Positions 1 to 11,155 are shown, counted from the first letter of the stretch. The stretch is 64,000 nt of DNA from JBGTSJ01 sp041940305 (GCA_041940305.1 JBGTSJ010000018.1:72128-136127), one strand, 5' to 3'. Notes: generated by a model not told the origin, from the letters alone. Numbers and translations: made by a program.

Positions 1-1
1 G

Positions 2-562
2 TTGCGTCCAAACCAGCTCTTCGCAGTCGGCGGCCTGCCGGTGTGCGTGCTTGACCGGGCGCATGCCACGCAAGTCGTTGACCTTGTCGAGAAGCAGCTG
101 TTGACGCCGCTTGGGCTGCGAACGCTTGATCCCAACTCACCGGAGTATCGGCCGCATTACACCGGCGGGCCGTGGGAGCGGGACAGCGCGTATCATCAGG
201 GAACGGCATGGCCATGGCTGATGGGAGCATTCGTCGAGGCCTGGGTGCGCGTGCGCGGTGAAACGGACGCGGCAAAGAATGACGCCCGGCAGCGATTCCT
301 CGCGCCGCTCATGGAGCATTTGGATCACGCCGGGCTGGGACACGTCTCCGAGATCGTCGACGGCGAACCTCCGCACACGTCGCGGGGCTGCCCCTTCCAG
401 GCGTGGTCGGTCGGCGAGTTGCTGCGACTCGACCGGGTCGTCCTGGCTGACTCGAAGTCGCAGCAGACGGACCGAATTCGGATTGAGGAAGGAGCAACTC
501 ATACCCGTACATCGGGTGCACACAGGTCCGCCGCTCGCTCCAATGAGTCCCTCCGCGTCTGA
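2..562 (+). CDS. Glycogen debranching enzyme, C-terminal part (gene starts before the window)
   Basis: This is the C-terminal end of an amylo-alpha-1,6-glucosidase-type glycogen debranching enzyme (GH133-like), which removes alpha-1,6 branches from glycogen-like polymers in the cytoplasm. The signature is the (alpha/alpha)6-barrel end: RPNQLFAV at the very edge, then LLTPLGLRTL, and RDSAYHQGTAWPWLMGAF at about residues 60-77. The frame is open through base 1, so the apparent TTG start is only the window edge. The last 40 or so residues after the barrel look unconserved. Its end overlaps the start of the next gene by 20 bases, which suggests translational coupling and membership of a long operon running to about 9,300. 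Confidence 0.88.
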   Translation: MRPNQLFAVGGLPVCVLDRAHATQVVDLVEKQLLTPLGLRTLDPNSPEYRPHYTGGPWERDSAYHQGTAWPWLMGAFVEAWVRVRGETDAAKNDARQRFLAPLMEHLDHAGLGHVSEIVDGEPPHTSRGCPFQAWSVGELLRLDRVVLADSKSQQTDRIRIEEGATHTRTSGAHRSAARSNESLRV

Positions 563-821
563 AAACAGCCCGTCGCCTGAACTGGTCAATCTGATTGCCA
601 GAGCTGTCCGCGATCGCGCATCCGGACACGTCAGCGATTTGCGCGTGGACCGCAGGTCGGACGCGATCGTTGTCGCGGGACACTCCCATTCGTTCTACGG
701 ACTGCAGCTTGTCATTGAGGCGGTCAAGCCGTATCTCCACCAGACCGCCGCATGTCGAGTCCGACTGGCACTGGACGTGAGAACTCCTCCCGGCGCACCG
801 CTCCGCGACTCTTTGCTGTAA
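543..821 (+). CDS. Small BON-like conserved protein
   Basis: This is a protein of about 92 residues. I chose the ATG at 543 because the sequence upstream in this frame is antisense or shadow to the debranching enzyme. The central part (LRVDRRSDAIVVAGHSHS, then FYGLQLVIEAVKPYL) resembles the short BON-like proteins of planctomycetes. In those, a beta-hairpin 'hydrophobic-x-G' segment is followed by a tyrosine and a helix. The molecular role of such proteins is not established; BON domains often bind membranes or ligands. The family assignment is by pattern only and moderately uncertain. It sits in the operon between debranching enzyme and kinase. Confidence 0.55.
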   Translation: MSPSASENSPSPELVNLIARAVRDRASGHVSDLRVDRRSDAIVVAGHSHSFYGLQLVIEAVKPYLHQTAACRVRLALDVRTPPGAPLRDSLL

Positions 822-874
822 CGCCAGCCTCGCCGAGGCATCCAATCCGGCAGAACTCACGCCGGAGCACAGGG

Positions 875-1522
875 ATGCCAGATCTGATTCCGATCCTTGA
901 CGCCATTGATTCGGCGTCTCGACACACCCGCCGCCGCCCCCGCAGCCTGCTCGTCGGTATCAGCGGCATCGATGCCAGCGGGAAGGGGTACCTGAGCGCT
1001 CAACTGGCGGGTGAATTGCGATCGCGAGACTTGCGTGTCGCCCTCATCAACGTGGATGGGTGGCTCAATCTCCCGCAGCACCGGTTCGAGGGCAGTGACC
1101 CCGGACTGTGCTTCTATGAGCAGGCGCTGCGGCTCGACGCGATGTTTGAGCAGCTCGTCCTGCCGCTGCGCGACGGCGGCTCGATTGATGTGGAAATGGA
1201 TTTCGTCGAGGAGACCGCCAGAACGTTCGAGCGGCGTCGAGTCGCGTTCTCCAAAATCGATGTTGTGCTGCTGGAAGGGATCTTTCTGTTCAAGTGCGCG
1301 TATCGCGAGCATTTCGATCTTCGGATCTGGATCGACTGCTCATTTGAAACTGCATTGGCACGCGCCGTGGCACGGCAGCAGGAGGCGCTGCTGCCAGACG
1401 AAACGATCCGTGCTTATCGGACGATCTATTTCCCTGCGCAGGAGATTCACTTTGCACAGGATGATCCCAGGAGTTGCGCAGAGTATGTGGTGATTAACGA
1501 TCCCCGCCTGACTTCCGCATGA
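875..1522 (+). CDS. Uridine kinase-like P-loop phosphotransferase
   Basis: This is a cytoplasmic P-loop kinase of about 215 residues resembling the uridine kinase/phosphoribulokinase family. Walker A is GISGIDASGKG at residues 28-38, where Asp replaces the more usual Ser/Gly before ASGKG. A NVDGWL segment near residue 66 fits the substrate-binding strand, and DVVLLEGIFLF near 130 fits the Walker B strand. The ATG at 875 has GGAG nine bases upstream and puts the P-loop close to the N-terminus, so longer upstream starts look spurious. Its stop overlaps the aquaporin start (ATGA). The true substrate is unknown: uridine is only the family default. Confidence 0.75.
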   Translation: MPDLIPILDAIDSASRHTRRRPRSLLVGISGIDASGKGYLSAQLAGELRSRDLRVALINVDGWLNLPQHRFEGSDPGLCFYEQALRLDAMFEQLVLPLRDGGSIDVEMDFVEETARTFERRRVAFSKIDVVLLEGIFLFKCAYREHFDLRIWIDCSFETALARAVARQQEALLPDETIRAYRTIYFPAQEIHFAQDDPRSCAEYVVINDPRLTSA

Positions 1523-2388
1523 AACCATCGTTAACAGGCACTCGACGTCACAACTGGCCCGAATACGTCATGGAGGCGGCCGGGCTGGGGCTGTTCATGA
1601 TGTCGGCGTGCGCGTGGGCTACGGTGCTGTTTCATCCCGCTTCCCCAGTCACGATTTGGGTCGCATCCGGAACCGCGCGGCGGATCCTGATGGGACTCAC
1701 CATGGGACTCACCGCCATCAGCCTCATTTATTCTCCCTGGGGCCGCCGATCGGGCGCACACCTCAATCCTGCGGTCACGCTCACGTTTTTCCGCTTGGGC
1801 AAGGTTGCACCGTTCGATGCGGTCGCTTACATCGCCGCGCAGTTTGCCGGCGGACTGGCCGGAGTCATCGTGATGGTGGCCGTCATGGGACCGTTGCTGG
1901 CCGATCCCTCCGTCCATTTTTTCGTCACCGTCCCCGGGCCGCGTGGAACGGCAACGGCGTTCGTCACGGAAGCATCCATGTCGGCCGGAATGATGACGCT
2001 GGTGCTTCTGGTGTCGAACGCGCCGCGGTTTGCCCGCTGGACGGGAGCGGGCGCCGGTTTGCTCGTCGCGACGTACATCAGCACGCTGGGCCCGCTGTCG
2101 GGGATGAGCATGAATCCGGCGAGGACGACCGCCTCCGCGGTCCCGTCAGGCATCTGGACCGCCTGGTGGGTCTACGCCGTCGCGCCGCCTCTGGGCATGC
2201 TGCTGGCCGCAGAGGCTTATCTGCGACTCAGGGGGAGCTCGACCGTGCACTGCGCAAAGCTCGACCATGCTCCGGGAGTGCGCTGCATCTTCTGCGAGCA
2301 CCAGCAACGACGCGCAACACCAAGCACTCACGACGACCGTAACCGCGAGGCGATTCCGGCATCCAAGACGTCGGATGTCCTGGCCTGA
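1519..2388 (+). CDS. MIP-family channel (aquaporin/glycerol facilitator-like)
   Basis: This is a six-helix major intrinsic protein of 289 residues that would pass water or small neutral solutes across the inner membrane. Both half-helix NPA motifs are intact: SGAHLNPAVT at about residue 75 and SGMSMNPARTTASA at about residue 198, each followed by hydrophobic helices. The last 55 or so residues are a polar tail, longer than in typical aquaporins, with Cys/His-containing segments (HCAK, CIFCEH). This tail may be a small metal-binding or regulatory extension, or just a poorly conserved end. It overlaps the preceding kinase by four bases (ATGA), so the two are probably coupled. Confidence 0.9.
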   Translation: MKPSLTGTRRHNWPEYVMEAAGLGLFMMSACAWATVLFHPASPVTIWVASGTARRILMGLTMGLTAISLIYSPWGRRSGAHLNPAVTLTFFRLGKVAPFDAVAYIAAQFAGGLAGVIVMVAVMGPLLADPSVHFFVTVPGPRGTATAFVTEASMSAGMMTLVLLVSNAPRFARWTGAGAGLLVATYISTLGPLSGMSMNPARTTASAVPSGIWTAWWVYAVAPPLGMLLAAEAYLRLRGSSTVHCAKLDHAPGVRCIFCEHQQRRATPSTHDDRNREAIPASKTSDVLA

Positions 2389-2474
2389 CTCTCATCCGGT
2401 TGGCGTCGCATGCCTGCCCGCATGAGACCCGCCGGACTCGACCAGCACGAGACCAGTTACGGAACGTCGCCGTC

Positions 2475-4046
2475 ATGCCGAATTCGAACGATTACGACGT
2501 CATCATCATTGGCTCCGGCGCCGGGGGCGGCACGCTCGCCTGGAAGCTGGCCCCGTCCGGACTGCGGATCCTGGTCGTTGAACGGGGGGACTATGTCCGC
2601 CGCGAGAAGGACAACTGGGATTCCCAGGCTGTCAACGTCGCAGGAAAATACAACACGAAGGAGACATGGCGCGACCGCGACGGCCAGGAGCTGCATCCGC
2701 ACACGAATTACAACGTGGGCGGAAACACGAAGTTCTACGGCGCAGCGCTCTTCCGCCTGAGGAAGGAGGACTTCGGCGAGGTCCGGCATCACGGAGGCGT
2801 CTCTCCGTCGTGGCCGATCGGTTACGACGAACTCGAGCCGTATTACACGCAGGCCGAGCGGCTGTATCACGTACACGGCGAGCGCGGCGAGGATCCGACG
2901 GAGCCGCCGGCCAGCGGACCGTATCCCTATCCGGCGATCAGCCACGAGCCACGCATCCAGCACCTGTCGGACGATTTCGCCCGCCTGGGACTGCGGCCGT
3001 TTCACACGCCGCTGGGCGTGCGACTGAACGAGAAGAACCCGCATCTCAGTCCGTGCATCCGCTGCGAGACGTGCGATGGCTTCCCCTGCCTGATCAACGC
3101 GAAGGCCGACGCCCAGGTCTGTGCGGTCGATCCGGCGCTCAAGCACGACAACATCCGGCTGCTGACCAACGCCTATGTCGAGCGGCTGGACACGTCGCCG
3201 ACCGGTCGCGAGGTCCGCCGCGTCATCGTGCAGCGGCACGGAGAGCGGCTGGCGCTGACGGCGCGGATCGTCGTCGTGTCGTGCGGTGCAATCAACTCGG
3301 CGGCCCTGCTGCTGCGCTCGGTCAATGACCGGCACCCGCGCGGGCTGGCGAACGGCTCGGACGTCGTGGGCCGGCATTACATGGGGCACGTGAACTCGGT
3401 GCTGATGGCCATCGCGAAATGCCCGAACCCGACGGTCTTTCAGAAGACCCTGTCCATCAACGATTTCTATTTCGGATCGAAGGAGTGGGAGTACCCGATG
3501 GGGCACATCTCCTTCGTAGGCAAGTTGGACGGCCAGACGCTCAAGGCCGGCGCGCCGGCGATTGCTCCCGGCTGGACGCTCGACCTGATGGCGCGGCACT
3601 CGCTCGATTTCTGGTTGACGTCGGAGGACCTGCCGAACCGCGAGAACCGTGTGACCTTGAATCCGGCCGGCGAGATCGTGCTCTCATACCGGCCCAACAA
3701 CGAGGAAGGACACAAGCGGCTGATTGCCAAACTCAAGGACCTGATGAAACAGCAGACAAAGTGCAACGTGCACGGGCACGAATGCCACGAGGGTCTGTTC
3801 TCGCGGAACCTGTACGCCGGACGGAGGATTCCGCTGGCGGGGGTCGCCCACCAGGTGGGGACCGTGCGGTTCGGCCGCGACCCGCGGACGAGCGCCCTGG
3901 ATCCCGATTGCCGCGCGCACGAAGTGGACAATCTGTATGTCGTGGACGGCAGCTTCTTCGTTTCGAGCGGCGCGGTGAATCCCGCACTGACGATCATGGC
4001 CAACGCACTGCGCGTCGGTGAGCGCCTGTTGGAGCGCCTGCGATGA
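2475..4046 (+). CDS. GMC-family FAD-dependent oxidoreductase
   Basis: This is a glucose-methanol-choline family flavoenzyme of about 523 residues that oxidises an alcohol or sugar using FAD. The N-terminal dinucleotide fold is IIIGSGAGGGTLAWKL (residues 11-26), and the C-terminal FAD/active-site block is YVVDGSFFVSSGAVNPALTI. A cysteine cluster CIRCETCDGFPC sits near residue 195. Related membrane-linked GMC dehydrogenases carry a Cys cluster, in some cases an Fe-S centre, so an electron-transferring dehydrogenase rather than an O2-using oxidase is plausible. The ATG at 2475 is chosen because the Rossmann strand follows directly. Its end overlaps the next gene (ATGA). Confidence 0.88.
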   Translation: MPNSNDYDVIIIGSGAGGGTLAWKLAPSGLRILVVERGDYVRREKDNWDSQAVNVAGKYNTKETWRDRDGQELHPHTNYNVGGNTKFYGAALFRLRKEDFGEVRHHGGVSPSWPIGYDELEPYYTQAERLYHVHGERGEDPTEPPASGPYPYPAISHEPRIQHLSDDFARLGLRPFHTPLGVRLNEKNPHLSPCIRCETCDGFPCLINAKADAQVCAVDPALKHDNIRLLTNAYVERLDTSPTGREVRRVIVQRHGERLALTARIVVVSCGAINSAALLLRSVNDRHPRGLANGSDVVGRHYMGHVNSVLMAIAKCPNPTVFQKTLSINDFYFGSKEWEYPMGHISFVGKLDGQTLKAGAPAIAPGWTLDLMARHSLDFWLTSEDLPNRENRVTLNPAGEIVLSYRPNNEEGHKRLIAKLKDLMKQQTKCNVHGHECHEGLFSRNLYAGRRIPLAGVAHQVGTVRFGRDPRTSALDPDCRAHEVDNLYVVDGSFFVSSGAVNPALTIMANALRVGERLLERLR

Positions 4047-5047
4047 ACAGCGTTCGGCACGCGGCGCTGCTGGTCGCATTCTGGTTGTCCCTGGTGGCGA
4101 CACACGTCCGCGCCGGAAAGCCGCCGGACGCGGCTGTGGTGTCTGTCGGGATCACGGTCCGCGACATCGAGCGATCGTCGGCGTTCTACGAAGACGTCCT
4201 CGACTTCGTCCTGGAATCCGAGGAGTCGATCCGGATCGACGGCCTCGACGCGGTGACCGGGTTGACCGACATCCGGGCGCGGCGCGCGACGTTGCGCCTG
4301 GGTGAAGAACGGCTCTGCCTCACGGAATACGAGTCTCCACGTGGGGCCGACTTTCCGGCCGATCCACGCAGCAACGACTGCTGGTTTCAGCATATCGCCA
4401 TTATCGTGAGCGATATGGACGCGGCGTATCAGCGATTGGAGGCGGCGCAGGCTATGCATGCATCGCCGGAGCCGCAGCGGCTGCCGGACTGGAATCGGAA
4501 CGCGGGCGGCATCCGCGCGTACTACTTCCGGGACCCGGATGGGCATTTTCTGGAAGTGCTGCAGTTCCCGCCGGATAAAGGAGCGGAGAAGTGGCGCCAG
4601 CCGAGCGACGATCTCTTCCTCGGGATTGACCACACGGCAATCGTCGTGGCCGATACCGCCGCCAGCCTGGAGTTCTATCGGGAGCGGCTGGGACTGCAGG
4701 TCGTCGGCACGAGCGAGAACTACGGTCCCGAGCAGTCGCGGCTTAATAACGTCGCCGGAGCGCATCTGCGAATCACGACATTGCGCGGCACGTCGGGGCC
4801 GGGCATCGAGTTATTGGAATACCTGGCGCCGCGCGGCGGGAGGGTCTACCCGACCGATGCGGAGCCGAATGACCTCGTGCATTGGCAGACCAACGTGATG
4901 GTGAGCGGCCAGGCGCGGCTGGCCGACGAGCTGAGACGTCACGACATCCCATTCGTTTCGGGCGATACGGCGGACCAGACGGGATGGATCGTGCGCGACC
5001 CGGACGGGCACGCCGTGCAGATTCTCGAACGGCAGGGAGAGGAGTAA
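4043..5047 (+). CDS. Exported protein with two VOC (glyoxalase-like) domains
   Basis: The protein is 334 residues with a Sec-type signal peptide (MNSVRHAALLVAFWLSLVATHVRA), so it is probably periplasmic. Two vicinal-oxygen-chelate domains follow in tandem, at about residues 30-180 and 195-330. Each starts with a strand such as VSVGITVRDIERSSAFYED or IDHTAIVVADTAASLEFY and ends in FRDPDGHFLEVLQF or VRDPDGHAVQILER, the usual metal-ligand region. VOC domains can be isomerases, dioxygenases, lyases or binding proteins, and the specific reaction cannot be read here. The gene overlaps the GMC gene and precedes an NADH dehydrogenase-like gene by six bases, so it probably belongs to the same redox module. 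Confidence 0.82.
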   Translation: MNSVRHAALLVAFWLSLVATHVRAGKPPDAAVVSVGITVRDIERSSAFYEDVLDFVLESEESIRIDGLDAVTGLTDIRARRATLRLGEERLCLTEYESPRGADFPADPRSNDCWFQHIAIIVSDMDAAYQRLEAAQAMHASPEPQRLPDWNRNAGGIRAYYFRDPDGHFLEVLQFPPDKGAEKWRQPSDDLFLGIDHTAIVVADTAASLEFYRERLGLQVVGTSENYGPEQSRLNNVAGAHLRITTLRGTSGPGIELLEYLAPRGGRVYPTDAEPNDLVHWQTNVMVSGQARLADELRRHDIPFVSGDTADQTGWIVRDPDGHAVQILERQGEE

Positions 5048-5053
5048 CCGGCC

Positions 5054-6442
5054 ATGGCAGACGTCACACGCATCGCCATCCTCGGAGGCGGGTTCGCCGG
5101 CACCACGGCCGCACTACAGCTGGAGCGGCTGTTTCGTCGCCGGACGGACGTCGAGATCACGCTGCTCGATACGGAAAACTTCTTCACGTTCACGCCGCTG
5201 CTCCCCGAAGTGCCGTCGGGCTCGATCCAGCCCAAGCACATCGTCTTTCCGCTGCGGGCGCTGTTGAGGCGGACCAACGTGCGGCAGGCGGAGGTCCAGG
5301 GGATCGACCTGGAGCGCCGGATCATTACGGCCCGGCACTGCGGCAAGTGTGGTCGGTACACGCTGCCGTTCGACCACGTGGTCCTCGCGCTGGGTGGCGT
5401 CTCCAACTTTTTTGGAACGCCGGGCGTGGCCGAACATGCGCTGACGATCAAGAGCCTCGCCGACGCCTGCACGCTGCACGCGCACGTGATCGACAAGCTG
5501 GAGCACGCCGATCTGCAGGACGATCCGGCCGCGCGCCGCGAACTGCTGACGTTCATCGTCGCCGGCGGCGGTTTCGCCGGCGTCGAGACGATCGCCGAGC
5601 TGAACGATTTCGTTCGCGGCGCAGGCCGATACTACCCCGGCATCCGGCCGGACGAGATCCGCGTCATGCTCGTGCAGTCGGCGCCCCGGATCCTACCCGA
5701 AGTCAGTGAAGCGCTCTCGGCGTACGCGCTCAAAAGGCTGCGGGACCACGGAGTCGACGTGCTGCTGCAGACGAAAGTGGCCAATTGCACCGAGCGGACG
5801 GTCCACCTCTCGAATGGTGACGAAGTGCCTTGCCAGACGTTCGTGTGGGCGGCGGGCGTCGCCCCCAGCCCGATCGTCGAGCGGCTCGACCTGCCGCGGA
5901 CGAAGGGAGGCAAGATTGACGTGGAGCCTACGTTGGCCGTGAAGGACCGGCCCGGTATTTGGGCAGTCGGCGATAGCGCCGCCATACCAGACGTGCTGAC
6001 GGGCAGGATGTGTCCGCCCACGGCGCAATACGCGCTGAGGCAGGGGCGCGTTCTCGCTGAGAATATCGCGGCATCGATCCAAGGACGGCCGCTCAGGCAG
6101 TTCCGTCACAAGTCGCTGGGCCTGCTCGCCGGTCTCGGACGACGGTGTGCCGTGGCCGAAGTCTTTGGCCTCAAGTTCTCCGGGTTCGTTGCGTGGTGGC
6201 TGTGGCGGACGATCTATCTGCTCAAGCTTCCCGGCTTCGAACGCAAGCTCCGCGTGGCACTGGACTGGACGATGGACCTGTTTTTCCCGCGCGACATCGT
6301 CTACCTGCGGCCGCTGCACGCCGTGCAGGGTGGCGAGCACGTGGAGTCAGTCGACAGTGACGCCTCGTGCGCGCTCTCGCCTGATGCCGGCAGGTCGACC
6401 GCCTTCGCCTCAACCACTCATGTCGCGCATTCGCATTCCTGA
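5054..6442 (+). CDS. Type II NADH:quinone dehydrogenase-like flavoprotein
   Basis: The protein is a 462-residue pyridine nucleotide-disulfide-type oxidoreductase resembling Ndh. The FAD site is ILGGGFAGTTAALQLE at residues 8-23, the NAD(P)H site is IVAGGGFAGVETIAEL at about 170, and the flavin-binding WAVGDSAAIP lies at about 305 with PPTAQYALRQG after it. The C-terminal stretch FVAWWLWRTIYLLKLPGFERKLRVA-like (about residues 380-410) fits the membrane-associating amphipathic region of type II NADH dehydrogenases. It would feed electrons from NADH into quinone without pumping protons. It follows the VOC gene by six bases. The last 50 residues are polar and unconserved in appearance. Confidence 0.85.
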   Translation: MADVTRIAILGGGFAGTTAALQLERLFRRRTDVEITLLDTENFFTFTPLLPEVPSGSIQPKHIVFPLRALLRRTNVRQAEVQGIDLERRIITARHCGKCGRYTLPFDHVVLALGGVSNFFGTPGVAEHALTIKSLADACTLHAHVIDKLEHADLQDDPAARRELLTFIVAGGGFAGVETIAELNDFVRGAGRYYPGIRPDEIRVMLVQSAPRILPEVSEALSAYALKRLRDHGVDVLLQTKVANCTERTVHLSNGDEVPCQTFVWAAGVAPSPIVERLDLPRTKGGKIDVEPTLAVKDRPGIWAVGDSAAIPDVLTGRMCPPTAQYALRQGRVLAENIAASIQGRPLRQFRHKSLGLLAGLGRRCAVAEVFGLKFSGFVAWWLWRTIYLLKLPGFERKLRVALDWTMDLFFPRDIVYLRPLHAVQGGEHVESVDSDASCALSPDAGRSTAFASTTHVAHSHS

Positions 6443-6479
6443 ATTCCGAATCGCTCCCGTACCCGACAGATGTTCCGAT

Positions 6480-9257
<2,778 letters not shown>

Positions 9258-9288
9258 GCGGCCTCAAGGAATCAACCTCGCGCTGCAG

Positions 9289-9314
9289 AAGCCCGGCCCA
9301 CAAGCCGGGTTTTC
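9289..9314 (+). terminator. Rho-independent terminator of the first operon
   Basis: A nine-pair stem (AAGCCCGGC with GCCGGGTTT, one G-U pair) with a six-base loop is followed by TTCTGTT. It lies 31 bases after the glucosidase stop and ends the long operon. Confidence 0.75.
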
Positions 9315-9422
9315 TGTTGCGCAACGCGGAATGTAACCGCAGTCGTCGAAACAGCATCCAACAGGCAGACCGGTGACAGCGATTCCCGCTCACCCCCCGA
9401 ACACGTCCGGAGACACACGACC

Positions 9423-9881
9423 ATGCTGCCCACGTCCCTCAATCCCCGAGAGTTCGCGAAGCTGACGGCCGCCGCCATCAGCGGCCTGATGGCCGGCACC
9501 GTCCTCAGCGGCTGCGGTGATTCCACGACCGACACGACGTCGCCGGCGACGACCGACACCACCAACGTCAGCACGTCCGCCGCCGCCGAGATGCACGCCT
9601 GCAAAGGGCTCAACGGCTGCGAAGCCCAGGGGGCCGGCGATCACAATGCCTGCGCCGGTCAGGGCGGCTGTGCATCGGTCATGATGCACCACGAGTGCAA
9701 GGGGCATAACGAGTGCAAAGGCCAAGGAGGCTGCGGGGAAATGCCCGGCATGAATGCCTGCAAAGGGCAGGGCGGCTGCGCCGTCCCCATCAAGGACGAG
9801 GACGCCTGGAAGAAGGCCCGCGAGAAGTTCGAGGAAGAGATGAAGGCCGACGGTAAGGAAGTCGGCCCCGCTCCGGCCTGA
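9423..9881 (+). CDS. Lipoprotein with CxGxxxC repeats, bufferin (BufA2)-like metallophore precursor
   Basis: The protein is 152 residues. A signal peptide ends in a lipobox-like LSGC, with the lipid-attachment cysteine at residue 31. A Ser/Thr-rich linker follows (32-55). Nine cysteines then lie at 60, 66, 77, 83, 92, 98, 104, 113 and 119, in five CxGxxxC units (CKGLNGC, CAGQGGC, CKGHNEC and CKGQGGC twice). A charged, helical tail follows. Repeated CKG motifs are the hallmark of BufA2-type bufferins, RiPPs whose cysteines are modified by a DUF692 enzyme to bind copper. The matching DUF692/DUF2063 pair lies 1.3 kb downstream on the same strand. Lipid anchoring and the high number of units are unusual. 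Function is inferred from context and pattern. Confidence 0.75.
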   Translation: MLPTSLNPREFAKLTAAAISGLMAGTVLSGCGDSTTDTTSPATTDTTNVSTSAAAEMHACKGLNGCEAQGAGDHNACAGQGGCASVMMHHECKGHNECKGQGGCGEMPGMNACKGQGGCAVPIKDEDAWKKAREKFEEEMKADGKEVGPAPA

Positions 9882-9891
9882 GAAGAGACAT

Positions 9892-9963
9892 CCTCCCCTC
9901 TCCCCGCAATGCCGCTCTCCACGTGAATCCCCAATATGCGGGAGAGGGGCCGGGGGTGCGGGG
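9892..9963 (+). repeat. Dispersed palindromic repeat, copy A ('GEGPGVRG' element)
   Basis: The left arm is CCTCCCCTCTCCCCGC, the centre contains CTCTCCACG, and the right arm GCGGGAGAGGGGCCGGGG is followed by TGCGGGG. The same element occurs in inverse orientation inside the Lhr helicase ORF (30836-30905 and 32140-32211). It lies between the bufferin-like gene and doxX, where its stem could affect transcription or mRNA stability. Confidence 0.75.
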
Positions 9964-10031
9964 ACCAGATGCGATCACAGTCATCGCGATCGATAGATCC
10001 CAACGCCGACCTGAATCACACACACACTCCC

Positions 10032-10562
10032 ATGTCCTCTCTCATCACTCGCGCCCGCTCCCTGCACCGCACCGAAGTCGCCATCGCCGCCAGGCTGCAG
10101 CACGTATTCCTGCTGATGGTGAGGCTGTACTGGGGCTGGCAGTTCTTCATTGCCGGTCGCGGCAAGCTGCTCAACATCGAGCGGACCGCCGGGTTCTTTG
10201 ACAGCCTGGATATTCCGCTTCCCACGCTCAATGCCTACATGGCCGGGTCGGTGGAATGCTTCGGCGGCCTGCTGCTGTTGCTGGGGCTCGCCAGCCGCAT
10301 TACGACTATTCCGTTGATCGGCACGATGTGCGTCGCATACGTCACCGCTCACGCTGCGGAATTGCGCTCCCTGTTTTCGAATCCCGACGCCTTCGTCACG
10401 GCAGCGCCGTTCCTGTTTCTGCTGGCAGCGCTCATCGTCCTGCTCTTCGGTCCCGGCGTGTTCTCGCTCGATTACCTCATCGGCCGCCGGCTGTTGCAGC
10501 CTGGGACGATGAGTTCCAAACGCGACCTGTTCCAGGCGGCCATCCCCGCGCCCGTTCGCTGA
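10032..10562 (+). CDS. DoxX-family membrane protein
   Basis: This is a 176-residue inner-membrane protein with about four hydrophobic helices. DoxX features are the early FLLMVRLYWGWQFFIAGRGKL block (residues about 25-46), where a helix is followed by G-x-x-K, and AGSVECFGGLLLLLGLASR with its conserved Glu at about residue 75. DoxX-like proteins commonly accompany DUF692/DUF2063 gene clusters (the gig/buf operons induced by copper or gold), and that is the context here. The exact role in those operons is unsettled; redox or quinone-linked support of metallophore maturation is one idea. The ATG at 10032 directly precedes the first plausible cytoplasmic segment. Confidence 0.85.
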   Translation: MSSLITRARSLHRTEVAIAARLQHVFLLMVRLYWGWQFFIAGRGKLLNIERTAGFFDSLDIPLPTLNAYMAGSVECFGGLLLLLGLASRITTIPLIGTMCVAYVTAHAAELRSLFSNPDAFVTAAPFLFLLAALIVLLFGPGVFSLDYLIGRRLLQPGTMSSKRDLFQAAIPAPVR

Positions 10563-10603
10563 CCTCGTTCCTCCAGACCCCCTCGATTGAATAGGAGACA
10601 CTG

Positions 10604-11074
10604 ATGACCCGTTTTCACTTCCTGACCGTCGGCGCGTTCGCAGCTGCGCTGCTGATCGGCTTCAACGTGCTGCGACTGCAGGCCGCTGTTCCCGGCGCCG
10701 GCCATTCCGATCACCACGCGGGTCATGGCCATTTCGATGAGTGCGCCCGCACGTGTGCCGCGTGCCTCGTCGAATGCGAATCCTGCTATGCCCACTGCGC
10801 CGGCCTCGTTGCCGACGGCAACACGGATCACGCCGCATCGATGCGGTTGTGCAACGACTGCGCCGATCTTTGCCGAAGCGCGGCCACCCTCGCGGCCCGA
10901 GGCAGCGAATTCTCCGTCGCCGCCTGCGAAACCTGCGCGACTGCCTGCGATCAATGTGCCGAGGCCTGCGGCGCGTTCCCCGACGACGCCCACCTCCAGG
11001 CGTGTGCGCAAAGCTGCCGCGAATGCGCCGCCGCTTGCCGCGCCATGGTCGCGCATGCCAACCACCACTCCTGA
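10604..11074 (+). CDS. Exported four-helix-bundle copper-storage-like protein (Csp/DUF326)
   Basis: The protein is 156 residues. A signal peptide (hydrophobic residues about 5-22) is followed by a His-rich segment (HSDHHAGHGH) and a bundle of helices with Cys every three to four positions: CARTCAACLVECESCYAHC, LCNDCADLC, CETCATACDQCAEAC and CAQSCRECAAAC. This spacing is that of copper storage proteins (Csp), where inward-facing cysteines hold many Cu(I) ions. The signal peptide suggests a Csp1-like exported form. It lies between doxX and the DUF692 gene, 41 bases after doxX, with AGGAGA nearby upstream. It would give the operon a high-capacity store in addition to the bufferin-like peptide. 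Confidence 0.88.
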   Translation: MTRFHFLTVGAFAAALLIGFNVLRLQAAVPGAGHSDHHAGHGHFDECARTCAACLVECESCYAHCAGLVADGNTDHAASMRLCNDCADLCRSAATLAARGSEFSVAACETCATACDQCAEACGAFPDDAHLQACAQSCRECAAACRAMVAHANHHS

Positions 11075-11083
11075 TGGAGAACC

Positions 11084-11155
11084 TTGCCTCTGCTCACGCG
11101 CGACGTTTCCGATGCGACTCTCAACAACATCGCGGGAGCGGGGCCGGGCGTGATG
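11084..11155 (+). repeat. Degenerate copy of the 'GEGPGVRG' palindromic repeat
   Basis: The segment CAACATCGCGGGAGCGGGGC and the following CGGGCGTGA closely match the right half of the element at 32140-32211 read on the minus strand (CAACATCGCAGGAGAGGGGC). The left half is weakly preserved. It fills the gap between the Csp-like gene and the DUF692 gene. Confidence 0.5.

Noticed and set aside
6147..6479. N-terminal extension of the glucosidase frame
   Set aside because: It overlaps the NADH dehydrogenase-like gene in another frame and is not conserved in character.
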